64,000 nucleotides of DNA from Vibrio panuliri (GTDB taxonomy: Bacteria > Pseudomonadota > Gammaproteobacteria > Enterobacterales > Vibrionaceae): NCBI RefSeq assembly GCF_009938205.1, contig NZ_AP019654.1:248001-312000 (forward strand), in the 5' to 3' direction. Of the stretch, positions 1-8,891 are shown one piece after another. Both the position numbers and the translations under genes were made by a program. Numbering within the stretch: position 1 is the stretch's first letter; each line of letters begins with the position of its first letter. The notes under the pieces were generated by a model that saw only the letters and a program-made list of their open reading frames with translations, made no database searches and had not been told where the DNA came from.

Positions 1-270
1 GTCATGACTTTGCTCGCGACATTGACACCACAAGAAGTGTATCTCGATAGCATCGATGTGCAAGCCCAACAGGTTGTGGTGAGCGGCGTTGGCCGCACAG
101 CTGATGAGGTGGCGCAACTGTTGGAAAAGTTTGAGCAATCTCACTTAGTCAGCAATCTAGTGATGCACTCGATTCAGCACAACCAACTCCGCTTTGGCAG
201 TCAATACCAAGTTTTTCGTCTCTCTTTCACATTGCCGTTCGCCCCTCAGGAATCAGAATATGAACAGTAA
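1..270 (+). CDS. pilN: Type IV pilus assembly protein PilN (C-terminal part)
   Basis: The reading frame is open from the first base of the window and ends at 270, so only the last ~90 residues are present. PilN is the inner-membrane protein that pairs with PilO and links cytoplasmic PilM to the alignment subcomplex of the type IV pilus machine. The identity rests mainly on context: it is followed at once by pilO (overlapping by 11 bases), pilP and pilQ. The visible part resembles the mixed alpha/beta periplasmic domain of PilN (residues such as VYLDSIDV and a long helix). The N-terminal membrane segment lies outside the window. Confidence 0.85.
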   Translation, partial: VMTLLATLTPQEVYLDSIDVQAQQVVVSGVGRTADEVAQLLEKFEQSHLVSNLVMHSIQHNQLRFGSQYQVFRLSFTLPFAPQESEYEQ

Positions 271-853
271 TGTTGAGTTTGGTTTAAGCGAACTTGCTGA
301 AGGTCCCGTATGGGCTCGAGGGGTGTTCTTGGTCGCCCTGTTCGTGCTGCTACAGTTTTTGGGTTACTGGTGGTATTTCGAAGCTAAATGGGCGGGGTTA
401 GAGAAGCAAACGCAACAAGAGCAAAGCCTAGCACAAAGCATCCAAACTCAGAGTCAGATCGCTGCGCGATTGCCTGAGCAGCAACGCCAATATCACCATC
501 GTCTCGATCTGATACAGCAAGCTGAACGCTCGTTGGTTGAAGCGGACGACTTGCCAAGTCTATTGGAATCGATTCACCAAATAGGCACTCGTCATCAAAT
601 TATCTTTGAACGAATTACGTGGGGCGCACGTGAGACCAATCAACATTATTTGGCGCTAGCACTGGATTTTGAGTTGCGTGGTGACTTCCATCAAATAGCC
701 CGCTTTGCGGAACAAGTCGCGCAGTTACCTCAACTTATTCATTTTGCTGATTTCTCTGTATCGCGAGTAAGCCCGAACAGTGAAGCACTTTACTTTCATG
801 TGCGTGCTTATATTTATCAGTCACAGCTGGCGGAGAACTTAAATGCAGGTTAA
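260..853 (+). CDS. pilO: Type IV pilus inner-membrane protein PilO
   Basis: 197 residues. PilO forms a heterodimer with PilN in the periplasm and holds the alignment complex that connects the inner-membrane motor to the secretin. A single membrane segment is visible near residues 20-40 (GVFLVALFVLLQFLGYWW), followed by a coiled-coil-like Gln/Glu-rich stretch and a C-terminal ferredoxin-like domain. I chose the ATG at 260, which overlaps the end of pilN, over an upstream in-frame ATG at 194 that would lie deep inside pilN. The stop overlaps pilP by 11 bases, so the genes are translationally coupled. Confidence 0.9.
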   Translation: MNSNVEFGLSELAEGPVWARGVFLVALFVLLQFLGYWWYFEAKWAGLEKQTQQEQSLAQSIQTQSQIAARLPEQQRQYHHRLDLIQQAERSLVEADDLPSLLESIHQIGTRHQIIFERITWGARETNQHYLALALDFELRGDFHQIARFAEQVAQLPQLIHFADFSVSRVSPNSEALYFHVRAYIYQSQLAENLNAG

Positions 854-1316
854 CGATCTCATAATGCTCATTTTGCCGCTGCTTTTTGATAGTGGACAAG
901 CAGAGCAGGCCTATCAAACCTCTGGGCGACTCGATGACCCATTCAGACGGCCAGCGTTATCATTTCAAGTGGATAAGCTTCGTTCCCCATTTTCTACGCC
1001 ACCAACCTCTACTGCCGCTGAGCAACAGAGTTTCAACCGCTGCTCGCGATTAGAGTTAAGTGCAAACCAACAAGCCAAGGGGATGCAGTTAAAAGGCGTA
1101 TTGGGTAAAGAAGGGGAGCGAGTTGCCGTGGTTGAGCTGACAGATGGCACATTGGTCCAGCTTGATGTTGGTGAATCGTTTGTCGGTGACACGTACCAAG
1201 GCGTGATCACCCAAGTCAATCAAGCCGATATTGTGGTTCGACAAGATGAGCGTGGATGTCGGCGATTGCCGGATATCACCGTGTCCTTACTGACAATGAA
1301 AGGAGCAGAGCGGTGA
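843..1316 (+). CDS. pilP: Type IV pilus assembly protein PilP (no lipobox)
   Basis: 157 residues. PilP bridges the PilN/PilO pair to the secretin PilQ. The central DKLRSPF motif and the C-terminal beta-sandwich region (VLGKEGERVAVVEL, then DVGESFVGDTYQGVI) fit the family, and the position between pilO and pilQ is diagnostic. Odd: PilP is usually a lipoprotein with a lipobox cysteine near residue 20, but here the N-terminus (MQVNDLIMLILPLLFDSGQA) has no cysteine; the first cysteine is far downstream. It may instead use a short cleavable or uncleaved hydrophobic signal. The end overlaps the pilQ GTG start by 4 bases. Confidence 0.85.
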   Translation: MQVNDLIMLILPLLFDSGQAEQAYQTSGRLDDPFRRPALSFQVDKLRSPFSTPPTSTAAEQQSFNRCSRLELSANQQAKGMQLKGVLGKEGERVAVVELTDGTLVQLDVGESFVGDTYQGVITQVNQADIVVRQDERGCRRLPDITVSLLTMKGAER

Positions 1317-3013
1317 GCCGAACTTCAACCATGATGCTTTTGATGTTTATGTTCACAATCAGCTTGCCTGTATCAGGGGAAGAACCACCGCGAATCAACC
1401 GTTTTGTTGGGGTCGATTTCCAATTGGATAGTGAAAAAAACGGCAACATCATTATCGAAATGAGTGAGCAACAGATTGCTCTAGATATCAGTAAGACAGA
1501 GCAAGGTTTGACTCTAGATTTACCTAAAACTGAACTGATGCCGCATCAGGCTAAGCGTTTTGAACTGCTCGATTTTGCCACGAATGTTCAAGCGATAGAA
1601 CTGTTTGAGCATGGGAGTCGTGTGCGGATTAAAGTGCAGATCAGTGGTGAGTTTGACTATCAGTACCATATTGAGAATAAACAAATTGAGTTGATAGTGT
1701 GGCCGTTAAAAGCAGACCCACAAACACCTCACGTGTTGGCCGCTAAGAAAAAGATATCGATTAATTTTCAGGATGTGCCGGTGCGGAATGTCTTACAGTT
1801 AATTGCCGATTACAACGGCTTCAATTTGGTCGCTTCAGACTCGGTTAAGGGCAACCTTTCGCTGCGTTTAGATGATGTTCCTTGGACAGATGTATTAGAG
1901 GTAATTTTGCAGGTAAAGGGCTTGGACAAACGGATCCATGGCAATGTCGTATTGGTGGCCCCGTTAGCGGAAATTGAGCTTAGAGAGCAGCAGCGTTTTG
2001 AGCGCTCGCGTATCGAAAGGGAGCGAGTGGGCTTTCAATCGCAAATTCTGCATATCAACTTTGCTAATGCGCGTGACATCGCGGAACTGTTTAGTGGTGA
2101 AGGCGCAATGGGCGTGCTATCTGAAGGAGGTTCTGTTCGCGTCGATGAGCGTACCAACTCTTTGCTGGTGAGGGATTTTGCCACCAATATTGAAGCGATT
2201 AGTCGAATTGTTGCTTCGTTAGATATTCCGGTCAAACAGGTGCAGATTGAAGCGCGGATTGTGACGGTCAGTGAAGGGAGTCTGGATGAGCTAGGCGTGC
2301 GCTGGAGTCTTAACTCTTATCACGGTGACTTGGGTGGCTCGTTAGAGGGGAACTTTGCTCAACGTCAGCAAGCTAATATGCTGCCATCGGGCAAGGGCTT
2401 TGGGCCAAACGATGATATTAGTGATTTTCTTAATGTGAATCTCGCTTCGTCTGCGTCGAACGCATCGACAATCGCCTTTCAAGTGGCTAAGTTAGGCAGC
2501 CATACATTGCTCGATTTAGAACTATCGGCATTGCAACGTGAATCAAAGGCCGAAGTGATTTCGAGTCCTCGTTTAATCACAACCAATAAGCAGCCAGCCT
2601 ATATCGAACAAGGTACTGAAATTCCATATTTGGAAGCTGCGTCGAGTGGTGCGACATCAGTTTCCTTTAAAAAAGCGGTATTAAGCCTTAAAGTAACGCC
2701 GCAAATTACCCCAGATGACCGTCTAATCCTGGATTTAAGTGTTACTCAAGATAGACCTGGCGAAGTGTTAAAGACCGGTACTGGAGAAGCAGTGTCGATT
2801 AATACTCAACGCATTGGTACGCAAGTGCTGGTGGAGGATGGCGAAACCATCGTTTTGGGGGGAATATATCAACATAGTGTGACCGATACGGTAGATAAAG
2901 TGCCGTTACTCGGGGACATTCCACTGCTTGGTGCATTATTTAGGCGCAGCTACCAGCAATTAGGCAAAAGTGAGCTGCTGATTTTCGTTACGCCCAAAGT
3001 AGTTGTGCATTAA
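1313..3013 (+). CDS. pilQ: Type IV pilus secretin PilQ
   Basis: 566 residues. PilQ forms the outer-membrane ring through which the pilus passes and which is also used for DNA uptake. I chose the GTG at 1313: it has an AGGAG at 1301-1305 and overlaps the pilP stop, and translation from it gives a signal peptide (MMLLMFMFTISLPVSG). An ATG at 1256 is in frame but would overlap pilP by 61 bases. Domains: a short AMIN-like beta domain (about 30-150), an STN/secretin N1 domain (INFQDVPVRNVLQLIADYNG, about 160-220), a further N domain, then the secretin core with the late motif VPLLGDIPLLGALFRR. Confidence 0.95.
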   Translation: MSRTSTMMLLMFMFTISLPVSGEEPPRINRFVGVDFQLDSEKNGNIIIEMSEQQIALDISKTEQGLTLDLPKTELMPHQAKRFELLDFATNVQAIELFEHGSRVRIKVQISGEFDYQYHIENKQIELIVWPLKADPQTPHVLAAKKKISINFQDVPVRNVLQLIADYNGFNLVASDSVKGNLSLRLDDVPWTDVLEVILQVKGLDKRIHGNVVLVAPLAEIELREQQRFERSRIERERVGFQSQILHINFANARDIAELFSGEGAMGVLSEGGSVRVDERTNSLLVRDFATNIEAISRIVASLDIPVKQVQIEARIVTVSEGSLDELGVRWSLNSYHGDLGGSLEGNFAQRQQANMLPSGKGFGPNDDISDFLNVNLASSASNASTIAFQVAKLGSHTLLDLELSALQRESKAEVISSPRLITTNKQPAYIEQGTEIPYLEAASSGATSVSFKKAVLSLKVTPQITPDDRLILDLSVTQDRPGEVLKTGTGEAVSINTQRIGTQVLVEDGETIVLGGIYQHSVTDTVDKVPLLGDIPLLGALFRRSYQQLGKSELLIFVTPKVVVH

Positions 3014-3177
3014 ATAGAAAATAAATTTGCATTAGGTCGACCTTATCTAGATAATTTCGGGTCTTATCACGAAATATCTGTGAGGAATAGGTGTCACAAG
3101 CATCTTCTAAGTCAGCTTAACGCTGTCCCTTCTTGTGGCGATGTCATTGAATTAACGTTGTAAATTACTGCTAAAAC

Positions 3178-3696
3178 ATGGCTGAGAAACGCAATATTTT
3201 CCTTGTTGGCCCGATGGGAGCCGGCAAAAGTACAATTGGTAGACATCTAGCTCAACAGCTTCATATGGAGTTTGTTGACTCAGACACTGTCATCGAAGAA
3301 CGCACGGGCGCCGATATCGCTTGGGTATTCGATGTTGAAGGTGAAGAAGGCTTCCGCGCTCGCGAAGAGAAAGTGATTAACGACCTAACCGAAGAGCAAG
3401 GCATCGTACTTGCGACGGGTGGTGGTTCAATCATGAGCAAAGAAAACCGTAACCGTCTATCTGCTCGTGGTATCGTTGTATACCTAGAGACAACCATTGA
3501 AAAACAACTGGCACGTACTAACCGTGACAAAAAACGTCCTCTGCTGCAAACAGACAAGCCTCGTGACGTGCTAGAGTCTTTGGCTGATGAACGCAACCCG
3601 CTATACGCAGAAATTGCGGATTACACTGTACGTACTGACGATCAAAGTGCAAAAGTGGTAGCCAACCAGATCGTAAAAATGCTAGAAGAGAGATAA
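3178..3696 (+). CDS. aroK: Shikimate kinase I
   Basis: 172 residues, the usual AroK length. It phosphorylates shikimate with ATP on the way to chorismate, in the cytoplasm. Walker A is GPMGAGKST at about residues 11-19; the shikimate-binding DSD (about 34-36), the GGG near residue 80 and the lid arginines in [10 protein letters not shown] are all present. It sits between pilQ and aroB, 30 bases before aroB, the classical aroKB arrangement. The 164-base gap after pilQ should hold its promoter, but no clear -35/-10 pair was picked out. Confidence 0.96.
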   Translation: MAEKRNIFLVGPMGAGKSTIGRHLAQQLHMEFVDSDTVIEERTGADIAWVFDVEGEEGFRAREEKVINDLTEEQGIVLATGGGSIMSKENRNRLSARGIVVYLETTIEKQLARTNRDKKRPLLQTDKPRDVLESLADERNPLYAEIADYTVRTDDQSAKVVANQIVKMLEER

Positions 3697-3726
3697 GAAT
3701 CACTTATCTCGAATTGGAGCATACCC

Positions 3727-4830
3727 ATGGAACGGATTACGGTCAGCTTAGGCGAACGTAGCTATCCAATATCAATTGGTGCCGGATTATTTGATGATCC
3801 GGCCCACCTTTCTTTTCTTTCCCAGCACAATCGTTCGGCAAAACAAAAAGTCGTGGTGATCAGTAATGTCACTGTTGCCCCACTATATGCTGAAAAAATT
3901 CTCTCAACTTTGGCTCTGCATAATTGCCAAGCATCACTGCTTGAGCTTCCAGATGGCGAGCAATACAAAAGCTTAGAAACCTTTAATACCGTGATGAGTT
4001 ATTTACTCGAACACAACCATAGCCGCGATGTCGTGATCATCGCTTTGGGTGGCGGTGTAATTGGTGACTTAGTTGGGTTTGCCGCGTCTTGTTATCAGCG
4101 AGGGGTGGATTTTGTTCAGATTCCTACCACACTCTTGTCCCAAGTTGATTCCTCTGTAGGGGGCAAAACTGCGGTGAATCATCCGCTTGGTAAAAATATG
4201 ATTGGTGCGTTTTATCAGCCCAAATCAGTGATTATCGATACCAACTGCTTAGCGACATTACCTGAACGAGAATTTGCAGCAGGGATTGCTGAAGTGATCA
4301 AATACGGCATTATTTATGATGCGCAGTTCTTTGTCTGGCTAGAGCAAAATCTCGATGCCCTATATGCACTTGATGAGCAGGCGTTAACTTATGCGATAGC
4401 TCGTTGTTGTGAAATCAAAGCAGAAGTCGTTGCCCAAGATGAAAAAGAGTCTGGCATCCGTGCCTTGCTCAATTTAGGGCATACCTTTGGTCATGCAATT
4501 GAAGCTGAGATGGGTTACGGGAACTGGCTGCATGGAGAAGCGGTATCTTCAGGTACCGTGATGGCTGCGAAAACGGCGCATTTATTGGGTGATATCAGCC
4601 AAGAGCAGTTTGAGCGTATCCTTGCTTTACTTAAGCGCGCCAAACTACCAGTCCATACGCCTGAAACGATGAGCTTTGATGATTTCATGCGCCATATGAT
4701 GCGTGATAAAAAAGTGCTTGCTGGTGAATTGCGCTTGGTATTACCCACGGATATTGGCAGCGCTGAAGTAGTGAAAGGGGTCTCTGAAGAGATCATCAAG
4801 CAAGCGATCGATTTTGGTCGGAAATTGTAG
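3727..4830 (+). CDS. aroB: 3-dehydroquinate synthase
   Basis: 367 residues. AroB converts DAHP to 3-dehydroquinate, the second step of the shikimate pathway, using NAD+ and a divalent metal. The NAD-binding [14 protein letters not shown] and the substrate/metal-binding stretch with [19 protein letters not shown] are intact, as is the metal-ligand region GHTFGHAIE and the later LHGEAV motif. It follows aroK by 30 bases and precedes damX by 21 bases, so it is very probably co-transcribed with both. Confidence 0.97.
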   Translation: MERITVSLGERSYPISIGAGLFDDPAHLSFLSQHNRSAKQKVVVISNVTVAPLYAEKILSTLALHNCQASLLELPDGEQYKSLETFNTVMSYLLEHNHSRDVVIIALGGGVIGDLVGFAASCYQRGVDFVQIPTTLLSQVDSSVGGKTAVNHPLGKNMIGAFYQPKSVIIDTNCLATLPEREFAAGIAEVIKYGIIYDAQFFVWLEQNLDALYALDEQALTYAIARCCEIKAEVVAQDEKESGIRALLNLGHTFGHAIEAEMGYGNWLHGEAVSSGTVMAAKTAHLLGDISQEQFERILALLKRAKLPVHTPETMSFDDFMRHMMRDKKVLAGELRLVLPTDIGSAEVVKGVSEEIIKQAIDFGRKL

Positions 4831-4851
4831 TCTAGAGCTTAGGTTGATTAT

Positions 4852-6306
4852 ATGAGTGTGACGCATCAATCCAGAGTGTTGGAACTGGATAGCCAAGTAG
4901 AGTTACTGGAGCGCCTCCAGTTATTGACGCATTTTACCTCTAATTTTGTCACCATATCAGGTGCTTCTGGTGCAGGTAAAACTTGGTTAGCGCAACGCTT
5001 TTTAGAAGCTTGGGCGCAAGATAAGAACCAAGCATTGTTGATGTGTCACCCCAACCAGAGCGACGAGCAGCATCGCACGACAATTCTTACTCAACTTTTG
5101 TCTGAGCCTATGTTCAATCCGGCTGACAATCTGGTTGAGAGCTTTACCCGCAACATGGAGCATGAGTCATGCGATATCGTTATTGTTGTCGATGACGCTC
5201 ATCTGCTTAATGAAACGCTGATCTCTGAACTGTGGCTTTTGGTGATGCAAACGCAACGTCAAAGCCGCTGGCGTATTAATGTGGTTCTATTTAGTCGTGT
5301 TGCCAGCTTAGATGGATTGTTCCGACGCTTAAGTCACGGCCAAGATATTAAGCCGATTGAGTTGGAAATTGATCCTTTGAGTGCTCAAGAGGCAGAGCGG
5401 TTCTTTGAACAGTTAGTGATGCGCTTTGTTGAAGATGACATGGAAAGAAGGGTACGCAATGCGTATCGAACGGTAGCAAAACGTCCGGGGGATATCATGG
5501 CTTTAGGTGATCAGAAGGCTGAGAAAAAGGTAGTGATTCGTTCTATTATTGGCTCACCAATCAATATCGCTTTAGTGGTGCTCTTGTTGTTGGTAATCAT
5601 TGGCGGTGGCTATTGGTGGATGATGAGCCAACCAACGCCAGATGAAGCGGCGCAGCAAATAACCGAGCAAGTTGAACAAACCGTTATTCCAACGCTTGAA
5701 GAGCCAGAAAGTGAGGTGAGTCAAGCGGTAGCGACGGAGCCAACCCAAGAACCGACTGAAACGCCAAGCGACTTGGTGGAAGATGACTCTAGTGCACTGC
5801 CGCCAGAAGTTGTCAATAAACCGGAAAGTGTCGGTGTGATTGAAGATGACTCTCAACGTGTTGTGATTACCTCTGAAGTGGTGGATGCGTTGATGGAGAA
5901 TGAAGCGCAACCTGCAGACACGGCTGAAGTAGAAAAATTGGTGGACGATGCCCGTGTTGAAGTGCCAGCAGAGTCCAACAGCCAAGTCTTTACGCCGATT
6001 ACTTTTGAGTTCGCCGTCGATGAGCTTAATAGCTACTCCCCACGCAGTTACACTTTGCAATTGGCGGCGGTAAATAGCCGTTTGGAAGTACAGAACTTCC
6101 TTAATCGTTACGAGCTAAACGATAAGGTACAGGTTTACCCAACCACACGTAGCGGTGTTGAGTGGTTTATTATTACCTTTGATAACTACCCAACGATACA
6201 AATGGCACGCGATGCTGTTGAGAATTTACCTGAATCGCTTCAAAAGCTCGACCCATGGGCAAAATCACTCAATCAGGTTCAGCGTGAGATTGCACGAGGC
6301 AATTAA
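4852..6306 (+). CDS. damX: DamX-like AAA ATPase/SPOR-domain cell division protein
   Basis: 484 residues. The N-terminus is an AAA-type ATPase domain with Walker A GASGAGKT at 37-44 and Walker B around IVIVVDDAH at 109-117. One membrane segment lies at about 237-258 (INIALVVLLLLVIIGGGYWW). Then comes a long acidic, Pro/Glu/Thr-rich linker (about 260-400) and a C-terminal SPOR domain (about 405-475, starting SYTLQLAAVNS) that binds denuded septal peptidoglycan. Position between aroB and dam matches damX. E. coli DamX has the SPOR domain but a less clear ATPase half; the longer ATPase form is common in Vibrio. Confidence 0.9.
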   Translation: MSVTHQSRVLELDSQVELLERLQLLTHFTSNFVTISGASGAGKTWLAQRFLEAWAQDKNQALLMCHPNQSDEQHRTTILTQLLSEPMFNPADNLVESFTRNMEHESCDIVIVVDDAHLLNETLISELWLLVMQTQRQSRWRINVVLFSRVASLDGLFRRLSHGQDIKPIELEIDPLSAQEAERFFEQLVMRFVEDDMERRVRNAYRTVAKRPGDIMALGDQKAEKKVVIRSIIGSPINIALVVLLLLVIIGGGYWWMMSQPTPDEAAQQITEQVEQTVIPTLEEPESEVSQAVATEPTQEPTETPSDLVEDDSSALPPEVVNKPESVGVIEDDSQRVVITSEVVDALMENEAQPADTAEVEKLVDDARVEVPAESNSQVFTPITFEFAVDELNSYSPRSYTLQLAAVNSRLEVQNFLNRYELNDKVQVYPTTRSGVEWFIITFDNYPTIQMARDAVENLPESLQKLDPWAKSLNQVQREIARGN

Positions 6307-6337
6307 ATAAACGGTGTATTTGCTATTTTGTATTCAT

Positions 6338-6374
6338 GGTTGAGCCTAAGTAGAAACTTTCTGCTTGCTCAACC
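6338..6374 (+). other. Strong stem-loop between damX and dam
   Basis: The arms GGTTGAGC (6338-6345) and GCTCAACC (6367-6374) pair perfectly, and inside them AAGTAGAA pairs with TTCTGCTT with one G-U pair, separated by a two-base bulge, giving about 16 base pairs and a three-base loop. No run of T follows, so it does not look like a standard terminator. It could be an RNase processing or mRNA-stabilising structure that lets dam be expressed at a level different from damX. Confidence 0.7.
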
Positions 6375-6390
6375 GAAATCGCTCTGCCAA

Positions 6391-6418
6391 TTGCTTTGGG
6401 TATGGCGTTAAATATGTT
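6391..6418 (+). promoter_or_regulatory. Candidate dam promoter
   Basis: TTGCTT at 6391-6396 and TATGTT at 6413-6418 are 16 bases apart, about 45 bases before the dam start and just after the stem-loop. The -10 matches four of six consensus positions, so this is only a fair candidate. Confidence 0.35.
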
Positions 6419-6461
6419 ACATTCCGCAGCCTTAATTTGTGGTAGATAGATAGAGCAGTCG

Positions 6462-7286
6462 ATGAAAAAGCAGCGTGCCTTCCTAAAATGGGCTGGCGGA
6501 AAATACGGACTAGTTGAAGATATTCAGCGTCATCTGCCTGAAGCACGCAAACTGGTAGAACCGTTCGTTGGTGCTGGCTCTGTGTTTCTCAATACTGACT
6601 ACGACCACTACTTGCTGGCAGATATCAACCCAGATTTGATCAACCTGTATAACTTGATTAAAGAGAGCCCAGAAGATTACATTTCTGAGGCTAAACGTTG
6701 GTTTGTGCCTGAGAATAACCGCAAAGAAGCCTATTTAGACATTCGCGCCGAGTTTAATAAAACCGACAACGTGATGTATCGTTCGTTAGCATTTCTCTAC
6801 ATGAACCGCTTTGGTTTCAACGGGCTTTGTCGCTATAACAAAAAAGGCGGCTTCAACGTTCCGTTTGGATCATACAAAAAGCCTTACTTCCCTGAAAAGG
6901 AACTGGAGTTTTTTGCAGAAAAAGCCAAAAAAGCCACGTTTGTTTGTGAGGGTTACCAAGAGACTTTTAAACGCGCACGCAAAGGCTGCGTGGTGTATTG
7001 TGATCCCCCATATGCGCCTCTTTCTACTACAGCAAACTTTACCTCATACGCAGGTAACGGCTTTTCGCTTGATGATCAGGCGGCATTAGCGGATATCGCT
7101 GAAGTTACTGCGAAGCAAAAAGGCATTCCAGTCCTGATTTCCAATCACGATACCACTTTAACTCGTCGCCTATACCATGGTGCTGAGCTGAATGTGGTGA
7201 AAGTGAAGCGCACTATTAGCCGCAATGGTGCAGGGCGCAACAAAGTTGATGAGTTGCTTGCCTTGTTTAATCCAATTAAAGACTAA
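6462..7286 (+). CDS. dam: DNA adenine methyltransferase (GATC-specific)
   Basis: 274 residues. Dam transfers a methyl group from S-adenosylmethionine to the adenine of GATC and takes part in mismatch repair and replication timing; in Vibrio it is needed for replication of the second chromosome. The start KWAGGKYGLVEDI and the SAM-binding VEPFVGAGSVF (about 32-42) are present, with catalytic DPPY near 183-186. It lies downstream of damX and 100 bases upstream of rpe, as in the E. coli dam superoperon. Confidence 0.97.
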   Translation: MKKQRAFLKWAGGKYGLVEDIQRHLPEARKLVEPFVGAGSVFLNTDYDHYLLADINPDLINLYNLIKESPEDYISEAKRWFVPENNRKEAYLDIRAEFNKTDNVMYRSLAFLYMNRFGFNGLCRYNKKGGFNVPFGSYKKPYFPEKELEFFAEKAKKATFVCEGYQETFKRARKGCVVYCDPPYAPLSTTANFTSYAGNGFSLDDQAALADIAEVTAKQKGIPVLISNHDTTLTRRLYHGAELNVVKVKRTISRNGAGRNKVDELLALFNPIKD

Positions 7287-7386
7287 GTTATACATTTCTT
7301 AACCTGCCACTATCATCTGCCTGACCGCTTAGGTAGAATTGCGCCAAATTTACGCAATGAAGCCAATTTACTTTTTGAGGTCAGGT

Positions 7387-8058
7387 ATGAAAGATTTCCT
7401 TATCGCTCCGTCGATTTTGTCTGCAGATTTTGCGCGTCTTGGTGAAGACGTTGAAAAAGTACTCGCTGCAGGCGCGGATGTCGTGCACTTTGACGTTATG
7501 GATAACCACTATGTGCCAAACCTGACTTTTGGTGCTCCAGTGTGTAAAGCATTACGTGATTACGGCATTACTGCTCCTATTGATGTGCATCTTATGGTTA
7601 AACCCGTTGATAGCATTGTGCCTGATTTCGCAAAAGCTGGCGCATCGATGATTACGTTCCATATTGAAGCATCTGAACACGTTGATCGCACTCTGCAGTT
7701 GATTAAAGAGCACGGCTGTAAAGCGGGTGTAGTACTTAACCCAGCGACGCCATTGGTACATTTGGAATACATTATGGATAAAGTCGACATGATTTTATTG
7801 ATGTCGGTAAATCCAGGTTTTGGCGGTCAATCGTTTATTCCTAATACGTTGGACAAGCTTCGTGCAGTTCGTAAGATGATCGATGAGTCTGGTCGTGATA
7901 TCCGCTTAGAAATCGACGGCGGCGTGAAAGTGGATAATATCCGCGAAATCGCAGAAGCGGGTGCAGATATGTTTGTAGCAGGCTCTGCTATCTTCAGTCA
8001 GCCAGATTACAAGCAAGTGATCGATGAGATGCGTGCCGAGTTGGCAAAAGCGAAGTAA
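7387..8058 (+). CDS. rpe: Ribulose-phosphate 3-epimerase
   Basis: 223 residues. Rpe interconverts ribulose 5-phosphate and xylulose 5-phosphate in the pentose phosphate pathway. The start [20 protein letters not shown], metal-site [32 protein letters not shown] and the phosphate-binding end GGVKVDNI...[12 protein letters not shown] are all classical. I chose the ATG at 7387, preceded by a GAGG-type site, over an in-frame ATG at 7339. A second, divergent member of the family is at 25140-25811. Confidence 0.97.
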   Translation: MKDFLIAPSILSADFARLGEDVEKVLAAGADVVHFDVMDNHYVPNLTFGAPVCKALRDYGITAPIDVHLMVKPVDSIVPDFAKAGASMITFHIEASEHVDRTLQLIKEHGCKAGVVLNPATPLVHLEYIMDKVDMILLMSVNPGFGGQSFIPNTLDKLRAVRKMIDESGRDIRLEIDGGVKVDNIREIAEAGADMFVAGSAIFSQPDYKQVIDEMRAELAKAK

Positions 8059-8082
8059 CACAAGTAGAAGTAGGATAGAGCA

Positions 8083-8763
8083 TTGAACCAAGTAAAACTA
8101 ATCGCGTTTGATTTAGATGGTACTTTATTAGATAGCGTTCCTGATCTGGCTGTTGCAGCCGATCAAGCTGTGCGTGCACTAGGCTATGCTGGTGTTACGG
8201 AAGAACAAGTTCGTGACTACGTGGGCAATGGTGCTGATATCTTAATTGGTCGCGCATTGAGCCAAAGTATGACCATTAACCCTGAGTTTGATGCCGATTT
8301 GCTCGCAAAGGGGCGCCAGCTATTTGATGAGTACTATGCGCAAAGTGGCCATAAGTTGACTCATCTCTACTCGCAAGTGAAAGAAACGCTAACTGAGCTC
8401 AAGCAAGCGGGTTTTATCTTGGCGTTGGTCACCAATAAACCCTCTAAGTTTGTTCCTGAAATCTTAGAACAGCATGATATTGCTCAGTATTTTACTGATG
8501 TGCTTGGTGGCGATGCTTTCCCAGAGCGTAAGCCAAATCCAATCGCCTTGAATTGGTTATTGGAAAAGCACGGCTGCCAAGCGAATGAAATGCTGATGGT
8601 TGGAGATTCGAAGAACGATATCCTTGCGGCTAAAAATGCCGGTTGTCGCTCATTTGCTCTGACATATGGCTATAACCACGGTGAGCCTATTGCTGCTAGC
8701 AACCCGGATTTTGTCGCTGACAATATCGGACAATTACTCGAAGTGATCGCTGTTTCGGCTTAA
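8083..8763 (+). CDS. gph: Phosphoglycolate phosphatase
   Basis: 226 residues. This HAD-family hydrolase removes phosphate from 2-phosphoglycolate formed during repair of oxidised DNA ends. HAD motifs: I is FDLDGTLLDS with nucleophile Asp10 and Asp12, II is LVTNKP, III the Lys in the KPNP region, and IV GDSKNDILAAKNAG. It appears to start with TTG at 8083, preceded by AGGATAGAG; no better ATG is available upstream. It follows rpe by 24 bases and is followed by a terminator. Confidence 0.95.
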   Translation: MNQVKLIAFDLDGTLLDSVPDLAVAADQAVRALGYAGVTEEQVRDYVGNGADILIGRALSQSMTINPEFDADLLAKGRQLFDEYYAQSGHKLTHLYSQVKETLTELKQAGFILALVTNKPSKFVPEILEQHDIAQYFTDVLGGDAFPERKPNPIALNWLLEKHGCQANEMLMVGDSKNDILAAKNAGCRSFALTYGYNHGEPIAASNPDFVADNIGQLLEVIAVSA

Positions 8764-8812
8764 GCCAAATAAAATCACTGGCAAAGTACTCACCAAAATG
8801 AGTACACTGATT

Positions 8813-8853
8813 AACCTTGCTGCTTTAACTAATTCGAAGTAGTAAGGTTTTTC
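8813..8853 (+). terminator. Rho-independent terminator after gph, close to trpS
   Basis: AACCTTGCTGCTT (8813-8825) pairs over 13 positions, two of them G-U, with AAGTAGTAAGGTT (8837-8849) and is followed by TTTTTC-type sequence. Only 38 bases separate it from the trpS ATG, leaving little room for a promoter after it. A smaller hairpin (GTACTC 8786-8791 / GAGTAC 8800-8805) lies just before. Confidence 0.7.
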
Positions 8854-8891
8854 TCATTTTATTAGATTAAGAAGTCAAAGGAATCATTCCC

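Noticed and set aside
3092..3136. CACAAG/CTTGTG inverted repeat before aroK
   Set aside because: The arms are only six bases and more than 30 bases apart, too weak to call a structure.
5572..6060. 162-codon minus-strand ORF inside damX
   Set aside because: Antisense shadow of the acidic linker region of damX; no start site and skewed composition.
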